This document shows, piece after piece, positions 1-8,162 of a stretch of 64,000 nt of DNA. The translations under genes were made by a program, and so were the position numbers. This DNA is from Amycolatopsis acidiphila. Its GTDB lineage: Bacteria > Actinomycetota > Actinomycetes > Mycobacteriales > Pseudonocardiaceae. The notes below the pieces were generated by a model. That model ran no database searches and was not told the origin of the DNA. It worked only from the letters and a program-made list of their open reading frames with translations. The DNA is taken from contig NZ_CP090063.1 in assembly GCF_021391495.1 (NCBI RefSeq), positions 5,208,001 through 5,272,000 of the forward strand, given 5' to 3'. Every line of letters begins with the position of its first letter. Position 1 is the first letter of the stretch.

Positions 1-505
1 TCGGGTAACCCTTGCTGCGGAAGGGCTCGTACTTGTCGGCACCGGCAATGCCGGACACGCCGAACTCCCACTCCACCTTCGTCAGGTAGGGCTCGAGGTG
101 CTCGTAGCGGATCGGCCAGTCCGCGAGGTTCGCGCCGTCGAGGTCGCCGTGCAGGGAGCGCTGGATGAAGTCCGACTCCCGCGGCCGCGGAACCCAGCCC
201 GCCCAGTGGTTGGTCCCCCCGCCCACCAGCTGGGGGGTCGGGGAGAACGGGAACACCTCGGCCACCGAGTCCTCGTCGTGGCGCAGGGTGCGCGGAAACA
301 GCTTCGGGTCGGGCCACAGGTAGTTGCGGTTGATGAACTTGAGCTCGTCCCCGGAGTAGTGGTCCTGCGCGCGCAGCCACGGGCCGCGGTCGAAACCGAC
401 CACCTTCATCCCGGCCTCGGACAACACCTTGGCGGCGGTGCCGCCGGTCGCCCCGAGGCCGACGACGATCGCGTCGACCGGGTCCGGCTTTCTCGTGTAC
501 GGCAC
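1..505 (-). CDS. GMC-family FAD oxidoreductase, N-terminal part (runs off left edge)
   Basis: The first about 168 residues of a glucose-methanol-choline (GMC) oxidoreductase are visible; the C-terminus lies outside the window. The start is GTG at 505, preceded by GAGGAG. Residues 11-17 carry the dinucleotide loop GLGATG after VDAIVV, and further on a GGGTNHWAG segment matches the FAD-contacting region of GMC enzymes. It follows the complete GMC gene at 556-2217 by about 50 bp on the same strand, next to the gluconate-dehydrogenase subunit-3-like gene. The two paralogues may be alternative catalytic subunits of one membrane-linked alcohol/sugar dehydrogenase, or act on successive substrates. 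The family is clear; the substrate is unknown. Confidence 0.85.
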   Translation of the reverse strand, partial: MPYTRKPDPVDAIVVGLGATGGTAAKVLSEAGMKVVGFDRGPWLRAQDHYSGDELKFINRNYLWPDPKLFPRTLRHDEDSVAEVFPFSPTPQLVGGGTNHWAGWVPRPRESDFIQRSLHGDLDGANLADWPIRYEHLEPYLTKVEWEFGVSGIAGADKYEPFRSKGYP

Positions 506-555
506 AGTTGTTCTCCTCTGTGCGGTGCGGTGGGGTGGGCACAGCGCTCGACAGG

Positions 556-2217
556 TCAGAAGCCCGGAGCATCCGCGTTACCAGGTGTCCTGGTCTGCGT
601 GCGGATGTCGCCGTGGCGGCGCTTGATGTACTCGGCACATCGCACGGCGACGGCCTGCAGCGTGCTCGTGGGGTTCACGGCGGCCCCGGTGGTCAGCGAG
701 CTCGCGTCGGTGATGAACAGGTTGGGCACGTCCCAGGTCTGGTTCCATTTGTTCGTCACGGAATCCTCGGGCGTGTTACCCATCCGGCAGGTGCCCATGA
801 TGTGCCAACCAGGCGGCGGCCCGTCGATCCCGCCGATGCCCGTGCTCGCTGTGTCGATCACACCGCCGGCCGCGTCGGCGGCCTCGCGCGCGCGCCGCCG
901 GCCCCATTCGATCAGCTGGCGGTCGTTCTCGTGCAGGTCGTAGTGCACGTGCGGGGCGGGAAGTCCGCTGGAGTCGGTGACCTCCGGGTCGAGCGTGACG
1001 CGGTTGGTCCGGACCGGGAGGTCCTCACCCTGCACGTAGATCAGGGCGTGCCGGCCGAAGTGGGAGTTGAAGAACTCCCGGTGCCTGGCACCCCACGGGG
1101 TGATGTTGCCGGTGTTGGTGCCCAGCGCGCTGTTCGCCGCGCCCAGCGCCGTACCGACCTGCAGCGAGAACCCGTTCACGAAGCCGCGCGAGGTGTCGGT
1201 GTCGTAGAACTGCTGGCTGTAGAGCACCGCGGGTTCCGGGCCCTTGAACCCTTCGAGGGGCTCGTCGAACCAGAAGTCCTCGAACGACCAGCTGTGGAAC
1301 ATCAGGTGCGTGCCGACGAGCCCGTTCGAGTTGGCGAGGCCGTCGGGGTGCCCTTCCTGCGCCGACATCAGCAGCAGTCGCGGCGTGCCGATCGAGTTCG
1401 CGGCCACCACCACGATGTCCGCGCGCACCTCGTGCCGCGCGCCGGTGATCCGGTCGATGTAGGTGGCGCCGGTCGCGCGGCCGTGCTTCGCGTTGATCCG
1501 CTCGACGCGGGCGTTGGTGCGCAGGTCGACCCCGTTGCGCAGCGCCCTGGGCCAGTAGGTGACGTCGGTCGAGGCGATGGCGTGCCGGGGACAGCCACCC
1601 AGGCAGAACCCGCAGTCGTTGCAGGGCAGGCGCGCGTCCTTGGGCTTGGTGAGGATCGCGTTGTCGGCCGGCCACCAGTGCCAGCCGAGCTTGTCGAACC
1701 CGCGACCCATCTTGTGGCCGACCTTGCCACCGCGGTTGGCCGGACCCCAGCCTTCGGGGCGCGGCGGGTTGCCGGGATCACCGGTCCGCCGCGCGACCCC
1801 GATCTCCGCGTCGTTGATGGCGTAGAACGGTTCGAGCTCTTCGTAGCTGATCGGCCAGTCGATCGTGCCCTCGACACCGTGCTCGGTGCCCTTGCGGAAA
1901 TCGACCGGCTTGAACCGCGGCCACGCACCGGCGTAGTGCAGGGTCGAGCCGCCGACGCCGTTCATCATCATCGGCTCGGTGTTGCCGGTGGTCGGGTAGT
2001 CCTCCGGGAACATCCGGACGTTGGCGTGCCAGGACCACGCGCGGTGGCGCTCCAGTTCCCAGCCGTCGTAGAAGTGCGGGTGGTCCATCGGGTGCAGCCA
2101 GTCGCCCTGCTCCAGGCAGACGACCTTGATGCCGTCGTCGGACAGGCGCTTGCTCATCGCGGCGCCGCCGGCGCCCGCGCCGATCACCAGCACATCGGTT
2201 TCGGTGTACGCGGCCAT
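556..2217 (-). CDS. GMC-family FAD oxidoreductase (gluconate 2-dehydrogenase large-subunit type)
   Basis: 553 residues. The N-terminal Rossmann motif GAGAGG (about residues 13-18) binds FAD, MNGVGGSTLHYAG is the second FAD signature, and the C-terminal domain carries HIMGTCRMG and the usual GMC closing segment around TGAAVNPTSTLQA. A cysteine cluster CNDCGFCLGGCP near residue 200 is found in gluconate/2-keto-gluconate dehydrogenase-like GMC proteins and may hold disulfides or a metal. There is no signal peptide. The start ATG overlaps the stop of the subunit-3-like gene by one base (TGATG), which implies translational coupling and a two-subunit enzyme. The electron acceptor is probably a quinone or cytochrome (inferred). 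The substrate, sugar acid or another alcohol, cannot be read from sequence. Confidence 0.9.
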   Translation of the reverse strand: MAAYTETDVLVIGAGAGGAAMSKRLSDDGIKVVCLEQGDWLHPMDHPHFYDGWELERHRAWSWHANVRMFPEDYPTTGNTEPMMMNGVGGSTLHYAGAWPRFKPVDFRKGTEHGVEGTIDWPISYEELEPFYAINDAEIGVARRTGDPGNPPRPEGWGPANRGGKVGHKMGRGFDKLGWHWWPADNAILTKPKDARLPCNDCGFCLGGCPRHAIASTDVTYWPRALRNGVDLRTNARVERINAKHGRATGATYIDRITGARHEVRADIVVVAANSIGTPRLLLMSAQEGHPDGLANSNGLVGTHLMFHSWSFEDFWFDEPLEGFKGPEPAVLYSQQFYDTDTSRGFVNGFSLQVGTALGAANSALGTNTGNITPWGARHREFFNSHFGRHALIYVQGEDLPVRTNRVTLDPEVTDSSGLPAPHVHYDLHENDRQLIEWGRRRAREAADAAGGVIDTASTGIGGIDGPPPGWHIMGTCRMGNTPEDSVTNKWNQTWDVPNLFITDASSLTTGAAVNPTSTLQAVAVRCAEYIKRRHGDIRTQTRTPGNADAPGF

Positions 2218-2798
2218 CAGACGCCCGCCTTTCCCAGGTGTGCGGGGACGTCGACCCGGCGGACGTCGGCGGTCCGCTGGTACGAGCCCCGGACCCGGCC
2301 GAGCAACTCGTCGTCCCAGTCGGCCATCACGTCGGAGTAGCCGTAGGGCAGGGGGCTGGTGCGATAGTCCCTGGCCGCTCGCAGCACGCGGTTCATCGCG
2401 TGGACGACCTCGGGCCGCGAGTAGTACGCGTAGTAGACGACGTCTCGCAAGTGGCCGAAGAACTCGGGCTCGTCGCGTTCGAGTCCACCGAGGACGGCGA
2501 CCCGCTGCGTCGAGGACGCCCGTACGAACCCCTCCCCCAGCTTGTCCAGCCTGGCCTTGAAGTCATCCTCGCCGAGGAACGGGAACCACTTCGGCTCCTG
2601 ACCGGAGGGGGTGACGTACCGGGTGACGAACGAGAGTACGTCCACTTCGCTCGGCGCCGGGAAGCCGTCACCGCCGGGAATGAGCTCGTCGGCAGCGGCG
2701 TTCAAGATCGCGGCCTGCCGGTCCGTCAGGGATACCGCCGGAAGCCAGCCACCCAGCGGTGGCTTGCTACCGGCGAAGGACACCTTCAGGTCAACCAC
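2217..2798 (-). CDS. Gluconate 2-dehydrogenase subunit 3-family protein
   Basis: 193 residues of the small-subunit family that partners flavin GMC dehydrogenases and is thought to assist their assembly or export. The conserved opening LTDRQAAILNAAADELIPG and the helical, Tyr-rich middle DVVYYAYYSRPEV are typical. Unlike many homologues it has no Tat signal at the N-terminus, so this complex may stay cytoplasmic. It is tightly coupled to the downstream GMC gene (one-base overlap). It lies 55 bp after the DJ-1/PfpI gene and belongs to the same transcription run. Confidence 0.8.
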   Translation of the reverse strand: MVDLKVSFAGSKPPLGGWLPAVSLTDRQAAILNAAADELIPGGDGFPAPSEVDVLSFVTRYVTPSGQEPKWFPFLGEDDFKARLDKLGEGFVRASSTQRVAVLGGLERDEPEFFGHLRDVVYYAYYSRPEVVHAMNRVLRAARDYRTSPLPYGYSDVMADWDDELLGRVRGSYQRTADVRRVDVPAHLGKAGV

Positions 2799-2853
2799 TG
2801 ACTGCTCCTTTGCAAGACGTCGTGTACTAGCGGTTGGGGTTCGGAGACCTTCG

Positions 2854-3378
2854 TCAGCTCTTCTCGAGGTACTCGACGATCGCCCGGCCGAAGTCGGGCA
2901 GGTCGACCGGCGTGCGGGAGGTGATCACGTTGCCGTCGATGACGACCGGTTCGTCGACCCAGGTGCCGCCCGCGTTCTCCACGTCGACCTTGATCGGCAG
3001 GTAGCCGGTGATCTTGCGACCCTTGGCGGCGCCCGCGGAGCAGAGCATCCAGCCCGCGTGGCAGATCGCGGCGACGAGCTTGCCCGACTCGTAGGCATCC
3101 CGGACCAGCGCGACCATTTCCGGGTGCAGACGCATGTTGTCCGGCGCGAAGCCACCGGGGATCACGATCGCGTCGAAGTCGTTCGCCGAGACGTCGGACG
3201 CGGCGGCGTCCGCCTCCATCGGGTAGTGCTCTTTGCTCTCGTAGGTGTTCTTGGTGCCGCTGCCGATCACCTTGACCTCGGCGCCGGCCTCCTGCAGGCG
3301 CAGGTGCGGGTACCAGCCCTCGAGGATCTGGTACTCGTCTTCGATCAGCAGGGCAACGCGCTTGCCGGAAAGCGACAT
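2854..3378 (-). CDS. DJ-1/PfpI (class I glutamine amidotransferase-like) protein
   Basis: 174 residues, the full length for the PfpI/DJ-1 superfamily. The nucleophile-elbow cysteine sits in AAICHAGWML and an acidic residue in LLIEDEYQ corresponds to the conserved Glu near the active site; IPGGFAPDNMR is the usual glycine loop. Family members act as glyoxalase III/deglycase, chaperone or protease, and sequence alone does not tell which. A carbonyl-detoxifying role would fit beside alcohol-oxidising GMC enzymes (inference). The start ATG follows AGAAGG. The gene lies between the isochorismatase-family gene and the subunit-3-like gene in the same run. Confidence 0.85.
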   Translation of the reverse strand: MSLSGKRVALLIEDEYQILEGWYPHLRLQEAGAEVKVIGSGTKNTYESKEHYPMEADAAASDVSANDFDAIVIPGGFAPDNMRLHPEMVALVRDAYESGKLVAAICHAGWMLCSAGAAKGRKITGYLPIKVDVENAGGTWVDEPVVIDGNVITSRTPVDLPDFGRAIVEYLEKS

Positions 3379-3421
3379 GTCATTTCCTTCTCTCGTGGTG
3401 ATTGGTGCGGGGCGCCGTGTT

Positions 3422-4123
3422 TCAGGCGCCGATCAGCTGCAGGAACTCGATGCTGGTACGGACGTCGCCGTGGTTCGCCTGGATCTGGCGCAGGGCCTCC
3501 CAGTGCTGGCCGAAGCCCAGCGGGTCCTCCTTGCCGGACGGGATCGCGGCGGTGGTGTCGGCGAGCACGACGATCTTGTAGTCCTGGTTCGCGCCGTCGA
3601 TCGCCGTGGCGAGCTGGCAGTTGCCGGTCGAAAGGCCGGCCACGACCAGCGTGTCTGCGCCCGCGCGGCGCATGTACTCGTTGAGCGCCGTGCCGTAGAA
3701 CGAGCTGAAGCGGTGCTTGCGGATGACCGGCTCGTCGGCGGCAGGCTTGAGGTCCTCCACGATCTCGTCGCCGCCGTTGCCCCAGGCGCCGGGGAAGTCG
3801 GCGAGCTGACCCTTCAGACCCCACTTCGTGTCGGCGAAACCGGCGTCCTTGCCGTCCGGGCGCAGGCCCCATAGCGACCAGACCACGGGAATTCCCTTGG
3901 CACGGCAGGCTTCCAGGACGTTCTTCACTGGCTCGACGACGTCCTTGCCCTCGGGCGCACCACCAGTGCTCGGGATGTACATCGCGCCGCCGGGCTCGGC
4001 ACACGCCTTCTGCATGTCCAGCACGAGCAGCATCGTCTTCCTCGGGTCGATCTCCGGGGCGACCCAGTTGGAACGGTCGATCCACTCGTCGATGTGCTCG
4101 TAGGTGTAGTCGAGTGACGACAT
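3422..4123 (-). CDS. Isochorismatase-family cysteine hydrolase
   Basis: 233 residues with the start at ATG 4123 (MSSLDYTYEH), chosen over an upstream in-frame start because AAAGGAGC lies at good spacing before it. The catalytic triad of the family can be placed: Asp in LLVLDMQ, Lys in IRKHRFSSFYGT and Cys in GLSTGNCQLATAID. Family members hydrolyse isochorismate, nicotinamide, N-carbamoylsarcosine or related amides/ethers. The substrate here is unknown; the TGNC rather than TNVC context argues against a standard nicotinamidase. It is the first gene of the run that ends with the GMC enzymes and lies 98 bp after the GntR regulator gene, so it is probably controlled by it. Confidence 0.87.
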   Translation of the reverse strand: MSSLDYTYEHIDEWIDRSNWVAPEIDPRKTMLLVLDMQKACAEPGGAMYIPSTGGAPEGKDVVEPVKNVLEACRAKGIPVVWSLWGLRPDGKDAGFADTKWGLKGQLADFPGAWGNGGDEIVEDLKPAADEPVIRKHRFSSFYGTALNEYMRRAGADTLVVAGLSTGNCQLATAIDGANQDYKIVVLADTTAAIPSGKEDPLGFGQHWEALRQIQANHGDVRTSIEFLQLIGA

Positions 4124-4221
4124 TTGTTGCTCCTTTGTTCGCGCGTGCAAATACACCCGTCGCCCAACAGGCGAGCAGGACGAAATGAAAGCCACCGGGC
4201 CCGACCAGCCGGCGGAATCTC

Positions 4222-4965
4222 CTAACGAACGGTCTTGTCGACCTGCTCCGCAGGATCGAGGTGCTTCACGATTTCCCGCTCCACCTCGCGAATATGCGTG
4301 ACCGCCGCGCTCCTGGCCTCCCGGACGCTCCGGGAGAGGATGGCCGCCACGATCCGGCGGTGGCTGTTGTGCGCGGTTTCGCGTCGTCCGGGAAGCTGGA
4401 TGACACGGTGCGAATAGGTGATGAACAGGGGCTCGATGCTCTCATAGACCCGTTGCCAGATCCGGTTCTTCGTCGCTTTCACGATCGCCCGGTGCAGGTC
4501 GGCGTCGAGCTTCACGAAAGCATCATTGGACAGAGCCGGGTTACCCGCCTCGTCCAGTATGCGGCGCAGTTCTTCCGCTTCATCGGCCGTGATTCGCTTG
4601 GCAGCCGCGCCCGCGGCATCCCGTTCCAGTGACAGCCGCGCCTCGAACAGTTCCGGCACGGTGAAATCGTCGAACAGCAGCAATTCGGACAGTATGGGCG
4701 CGCGTTTCGTGTTGCTGACCACGAAGACGCCGATCCCGTGTTCGGTGCGCAGCAGCCCGTTGGCCTCGACGAGGCGCAGTGCCTCCCGCATCGAGCTGCG
4801 ACCGACACCGAACTGTTCGGCCAGAGCGCGTTCCGGCGGCAGCTTGTCGCCGGGCTGGTAATCGCCCTGCTCGATCAGCTGCTCCAGCTGTGCCGCCACC
4901 GAGTCGGAAACCTTCAGGCGCCGAACCGGCTGGATGCGGCTGGTGTTGCCGTCTGCCATGCCCAC
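4222..4965 (-). CDS. FadR/FCD-type GntR transcriptional regulator
   Basis: 247 residues. The N-terminal winged helix-turn-helix (about residues 15-80) contains GDKLPPERALAEQFGVGRSS and the wing TEHGIGVFVV. The C-terminal all-helical FCD ligand domain has the expected metal/acid-binding Asp and His residues (DADLHRAIVKAT, TAHNSHRRIVAAI). FCD regulators sense organic acids and often repress neighbouring catabolic operons. Here the targets are probably the co-directional operon downstream and, formerly, the divergent gluconolactonase remnant. A 12-bp inverted repeat in the divergent interval may be its operator. Confidence 0.9.
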   Translation of the reverse strand: MGMADGNTSRIQPVRRLKVSDSVAAQLEQLIEQGDYQPGDKLPPERALAEQFGVGRSSMREALRLVEANGLLRTEHGIGVFVVSNTKRAPILSELLLFDDFTVPELFEARLSLERDAAGAAAKRITADEAEELRRILDEAGNPALSNDAFVKLDADLHRAIVKATKNRIWQRVYESIEPLFITYSHRVIQLPGRRETAHNSHRRIVAAILSRSVREARSAAVTHIREVEREIVKHLDPAEQVDKTVR

Positions 4966-5013
4966 AACCTCACTCGCGACCCGCCCGTTGCCCGCTCCGG
5001 TGCGGACTGGTCA

Positions 5014-5196
5014 GGTGGTCTGAACACTAGCGCACCCCCAGTCGTGCCTGTCAAGGGGCCGGAACGGGACTTCGTTGGCTCGAATCGCCTATGTGACACC
5101 AAATTCGCTGGTCCAACGGGGAAAAAGGCGAAGCCGGCGGCAGCCGGAAGACATCCTTGACAGACCCGCTTGGGCAGTAGCAGAGTTCAGACCACC
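5014..5196. promoter_or_regulatory. Inverted 12-bp repeat pair, candidate GntR operator
   Basis: GGTGGTCTGAAC at 5014-5025 recurs exactly as its reverse complement GTTCAGACCACC at 5185-5196. The pair lies in the 280-bp divergent interval between the GntR gene and the SMP-30 remnant. The core resembles the TNGT-NNN-ACNA pattern of FCD-type GntR operators with one mismatch (my comparison). One copy is 49 bp upstream of the regulator start, the other about 50 bp upstream of the remnant, as expected for dual control. I see nothing else in this interval. Confidence 0.4.
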
Positions 5197-5245
5197 AAAC
5201 CACTGCCGTTTCGATCACCGGCCCGCGAGCGGGAGGGATGCCGCC

Positions 5246-5715
5246 ATGACCACCGGTGGATCGAGCGTCCAGGACGAGCGACTGCGCGACCTGGAGCCGG
5301 AGGGCAGGTTGGAGTGCGTCACCGGCGAGCCGGTGACCTGTCGAAGTCCGGGCAACATGGCCAACGGAAACACCTACGACCGCCAGGGCAGGCTCCTGAC
5401 CTGCGAACTCGCCGACCGGTACGACGGCCGCGAGCTGAACAGCCCCAACGACGTGATCGTGGCGAGCGACGGGACGATCTACTTCACCGATCCCGGCTAC
5501 GGCCGCGACCCGCGCTACGGCGTCCGGCGCCTGCACGTTCGCCGGTTCACGCTGGGCGAGTGGGCGGTCACCGGCGGCGAGGTCTGGCCACAGACGAAAG
5601 GATCGGCCCCCGGCGTACCGGACGGGATGAAGATCGACAGCCTCGGCAACTTGGGGAGACCCCGACCTGCGTTCCCTCTACATCTGCGCCACCCAAAACT
5701 GTTACCGGGCACAAG
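5246..5715 (+). pseudogene. Decayed SMP-30/gluconolactonase gene
   Basis: The reading frame from ATG 5246 (good GGGAGG site) contains unmistakable SMP-30 segments: GNMANGNTYDRQGRLLTCE, DRYDGRELNSPNDVIVASDG, TIYFTDPGYG and PDGMKIDSLGNL. The N-terminal beta-propeller blade is largely missing. About 17 residues that normally separate LTCE from DRYDGREL are absent, and near 5654 the family's WGD-DLR-LY-AT ending continues in another frame as WGDPDLRSLYICATQNCYR. The gene therefore carries several deletions and a frame change and should be inactive. An intact copy would have hydrolysed sugar lactones, which fits the neighbouring dehydrogenase operon. The remnant ends just before the ribB stop codon. 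Confidence 0.8.
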
Positions 5716-5742
5716 AATCGGGTGAGACCCACCTCCGCAGTG

Positions 5743-6636
5743 CTACGGCAGTCCGTCGCCGTCGGGAGCGACGCGGAGGTACACGACCACTTCCGGGCTT
5801 TCCCTGCCGATCGCGGCCAACGCGTTGTTCAGACTCCTTCGGCAGCCGCATCGCGAGGACTCCGCGGCATCTCCGACCAGGCACTCTCGATGAAGGCGAA
5901 CGAGTACGTCGGCACCAAGATCACCGGCGACCGGCGCGAGACACCCGGAGGCGTCCAGCGCGCTGGAGAAGCCGAGCGAGCGGGATTGACCCTCGGCGGT
6001 CGGGACTCGTGCCGCGGCATCACGAACCAGGTCTGTCTCGACGCGACGCCGGTGGCGGACGAGCTCTGCGATCGACACCAGCGCGAGGTCGTGCGCTGCG
6101 GCGAACTCCTCGAGCTCGCCCCGCCGCGCCATCCGGGTCGGATCGTACGGGCTGACGATCTCGCACAGTACGCCGGCCGGCCGCAGCCGGCCCAGGCGCA
6201 CGAGGTCGACGGCCGCTTCGGGGAACCGTGGCCGGTAAAGCACCCCGCCGCGGTGCACACGCATGCCCATGAGGTGTCCCGGCCGGGTCATGTCGGCGGC
6301 CACGGTGTCCGGGGAGGCGAGCAACCTGGCGGTATGCGCTCGGTCCATCGCCGAGATGCCCGTTTGCACACCGTCCTTCGCATCGACGGTGACGGTGTAG
6401 GGGGTGTTCCCATCGCCCCCGTTCATCGGGCGCAACTCGAGCCGGTCGCAGTCTGCGCCGGGCATGGCCACGGCAACCAGGCCGCAGGTGTGGCGCACCA
6501 TGAACGACATCAGTGCCGAACTCGCTTTCTCCGCCGCGAAGACGAGGGCGCCTTCGTCCCGGTCGTCGTCCACGACGACGACCGCGCGTCCGGCTGCGAT
6601 GTCCGCCAGCGCTCGCGGCTCCTCCGTGGCCGTCAT
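5743..6636 (-). CDS. ribB: 3,4-dihydroxy-2-butanone-4-phosphate synthase with truncated GTP cyclohydrolase II domain
   Basis: 297 residues from ATG 6636, which overlaps the flavin reductase stop by 4 bp (ATGA). Residues 1-200 form the RibB domain that makes dihydroxybutanone phosphate from ribulose 5-phosphate for riboflavin synthesis; VDDDRDEGALVFAAE is the metal-binding motif and GHLMGMRVHRGG a conserved loop. Residues from about 205 start a RibA domain (ARVPTAEGQSR, the three zinc cysteines in RECLVGDAAESSRCGC) but the protein ends about 100 residues in, before the GTP-binding and catalytic parts. The RibA function should be absent. A spare RibB in a flavin-dependent monooxygenase operon probably boosts FMN supply (inference). 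Confidence 0.88.
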   Translation of the reverse strand: MTATEEPRALADIAAGRAVVVVDDDRDEGALVFAAEKASSALMSFMVRHTCGLVAVAMPGADCDRLELRPMNGGDGNTPYTVTVDAKDGVQTGISAMDRAHTARLLASPDTVAADMTRPGHLMGMRVHRGGVLYRPRFPEAAVDLVRLGRLRPAGVLCEIVSPYDPTRMARRGELEEFAAAHDLALVSIAELVRHRRRVETDLVRDAAARVPTAEGQSRSLGFSSALDASGCLAPVAGDLGADVLVRLHRECLVGDAAESSRCGCRRSLNNALAAIGRESPEVVVYLRVAPDGDGLP

Positions 6637-7193
6637 GCTTGCCCGGCCGGCGGGGTCGGCTCGACCGCGGCCAGCCTCCGGAACCGGCTGGCATGGAACA
6701 CCAGCGGAGCCGCGGCGGGATCGGCCAGGAACCGGTGGATCCGCAGGAGCACCATGGTGTGATCGCCCGCGGGGACTTCGCGCTCCACCGAGCAGTCCAG
6801 CCACGCGGTCGCGTGCCGCATGAACACCGCCCCCTCGGTGGAGGCGCTCCACTCGATGCCGGCGAATCGGTCCTCTGCTTTGCCCGAGAGCTGCCGGCAC
6901 GCGTCGGCGTGATCTTCGTTGAGCACGCTGATCCCGAGCCGGGGCAGCTCGCGCAGTTTCGGCCAGGTGGTGGACGAGTTCTGCACGCACAGCGAGACCA
7001 GCGGCGGATCGAGCGAGACCGAGGTGAACGCACTCGCCGCCATCCCGACAGCGAGCCCGGCGCGCAGGCCGCAGATCGCGGTCACCCCGCTGGGAAAGCA
7101 TCCGAAGGCCCGGCGCAGCGCCGTCCCGTCGGAGCAGGCCGACATCAGCTCGATCATCGGCGGCACCCCGGGTTGTGAGTTGCTGGCGGACAC
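6633..7193 (-). CDS. Flavin reductase (HpaC-like, FMN-binding split barrel)
   Basis: 186 residues of the flavin reductase domain family that uses NAD(P)H to release free FMNH2. FGCFPSGVTAICG, AASAFTSVSLDPPLVSLCV and the later GDHTMVLLRIHRF are the characteristic blocks. It lies 3 bp after the HMG-CoA lyase gene and overlaps ribB by 4 bp. The luciferase-like monooxygenase encoded upstream in the same operon needs reduced flavin, so this is very likely its reductase component. The start ATG 7193 is in the lyase-reductase junction and is presumably translationally coupled. Confidence 0.88.
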   Translation of the reverse strand: MSASNSQPGVPPMIELMSACSDGTALRRAFGCFPSGVTAICGLRAGLAVGMAASAFTSVSLDPPLVSLCVQNSSTTWPKLRELPRLGISVLNEDHADACRQLSGKAEDRFAGIEWSASTEGAVFMRHATAWLDCSVEREVPAGDHTMVLLRIHRFLADPAAAPLVFHASRFRRLAAVEPTPPAGQA

Positions 7194-7196
7194 AGG

Positions 7197-8084
7197 TCAC
7201 CGCCCGGGAAATCGGCCGGCGCGGTAGAGCTGCCCTGGCAGGCGGCGGCCGAGGACCGTCTCCAGCCACTCGGCCACCCGCATCACGCGATCGATGTCGA
7301 CCCCGACGTCGATCCCTTCTTCCACGAGGAGGTTGAGCAGATCCTCGGTGGCGATGTTGCCGGTCGCGTTCGGCGCGAAGGGACATCCGCCGATCCCGCC
7401 GACCGACGCGTCGAGCAGCGATACGTCGTTCTCCAGCGCGACGAAGGCGTTGACGTAACCGGTATTGCGGGTGTTGTGCAGATGCAGCCCGAGCGGGACG
7501 CCGAGGTCCGCACCGCCCCGCAGGAGCCTGCGCACCTGGTGCGGAACGCCGACGCCGATGGTGTCGGCGAAAACGACCTCGTCGGCACCGGCCGCCACCA
7601 CCTGCTCCGCGAGTGACAGCACGCGTCCCGGGTCGGCCCGGCCCTCGAAGGGGCATCCGAACGAGGCGGCGAGCGTCACGCTCACCCGGCGGCCGTCACG
7701 ATGCGCGGCGGCGACGATCCCACCGGCCTCCTCGAGCGACTGCTCGACGGTCCGCCCCTGGTTGCGCTGGTTGAACGTCTCGCTCACGCAGAACGCGAAA
7801 TGGACCTCCTGGCACGGGGTCCCGGCCAGCCGCTCATAGCCTCGCCGGTTGAGCACCAGCCCCGCGTAGGTGACGCCCGCCGCCGGACTGATCGCGGTCA
7901 GCACCTCTTCGGCACCCGCCATCTGCGGCACCCGCTTCGGACTGACGAAACTCACCGCTTCGATCCGCTGGAAGCCGGCGCCGGCCAGGCGGTCGACGAG
8001 CTCGGCACGCACCGCGGGGGCCAGTGAGCCGGGTTCGTTCTGCAGTCCGTCCCGTGGGCCGACCTCACACACCGTGATGTGCAT
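7197..8084 (-). CDS. Hydroxymethylglutaryl-CoA lyase family protein
   Basis: 295 residues from ATG 8084, preceded by AAAGGAG at a somewhat long spacing. The DRE-TIM metallolyase signature VGPRDGLQNE is at the N-terminus and GGIGGCPFAPNATGNIATED near the C-terminus supplies the catalytic cysteine of true HMG-CoA lyases. The metal-binding HLHNT is also present. The reaction would split a 3-hydroxy-3-methyl-type acyl-CoA to acetyl-CoA and an oxo acid. Beside a CoA-transferase and a flavin monooxygenase it probably handles a branched intermediate of the pathway rather than leucine breakdown (inference). Confidence 0.88.
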   Translation of the reverse strand: MHITVCEVGPRDGLQNEPGSLAPAVRAELVDRLAGAGFQRIEAVSFVSPKRVPQMAGAEEVLTAISPAAGVTYAGLVLNRRGYERLAGTPCQEVHFAFCVSETFNQRNQGRTVEQSLEEAGGIVAAAHRDGRRVSVTLAASFGCPFEGRADPGRVLSLAEQVVAAGADEVVFADTIGVGVPHQVRRLLRGGADLGVPLGLHLHNTRNTGYVNAFVALENDVSLLDASVGGIGGCPFAPNATGNIATEDLLNLLVEEGIDVGVDIDRVMRVAEWLETVLGRRLPGQLYRAGRFPGR

Positions 8085-8162
8085 CCTGACCGGACACTCC
8101 TTTCCTTTGCCGACAACGATCCGGTCGCGGGGCGGTGGGTTTCCCACCACCCCGCACCGGCC

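Noticed and set aside
508..2340. 610-residue open frame on the plus strand
   Set aside because: It is antisense to the GMC and subunit-3 genes and its sequence is low-complexity Arg/Val/Pro with no family motif; a shadow of high GC.
3422..4123. Nicotinamidase for NAD salvage linked to the NAMPT region
   Set aside because: The active-site context differs from nicotinamidases and the gene lies 36 kb away in a different operon with its own regulator.
3422..4195. Longer start of the isochorismatase-family gene at 4195
   Set aside because: The 24 extra residues look non-coding, and a good AAAGGAGC site precedes ATG 4123.
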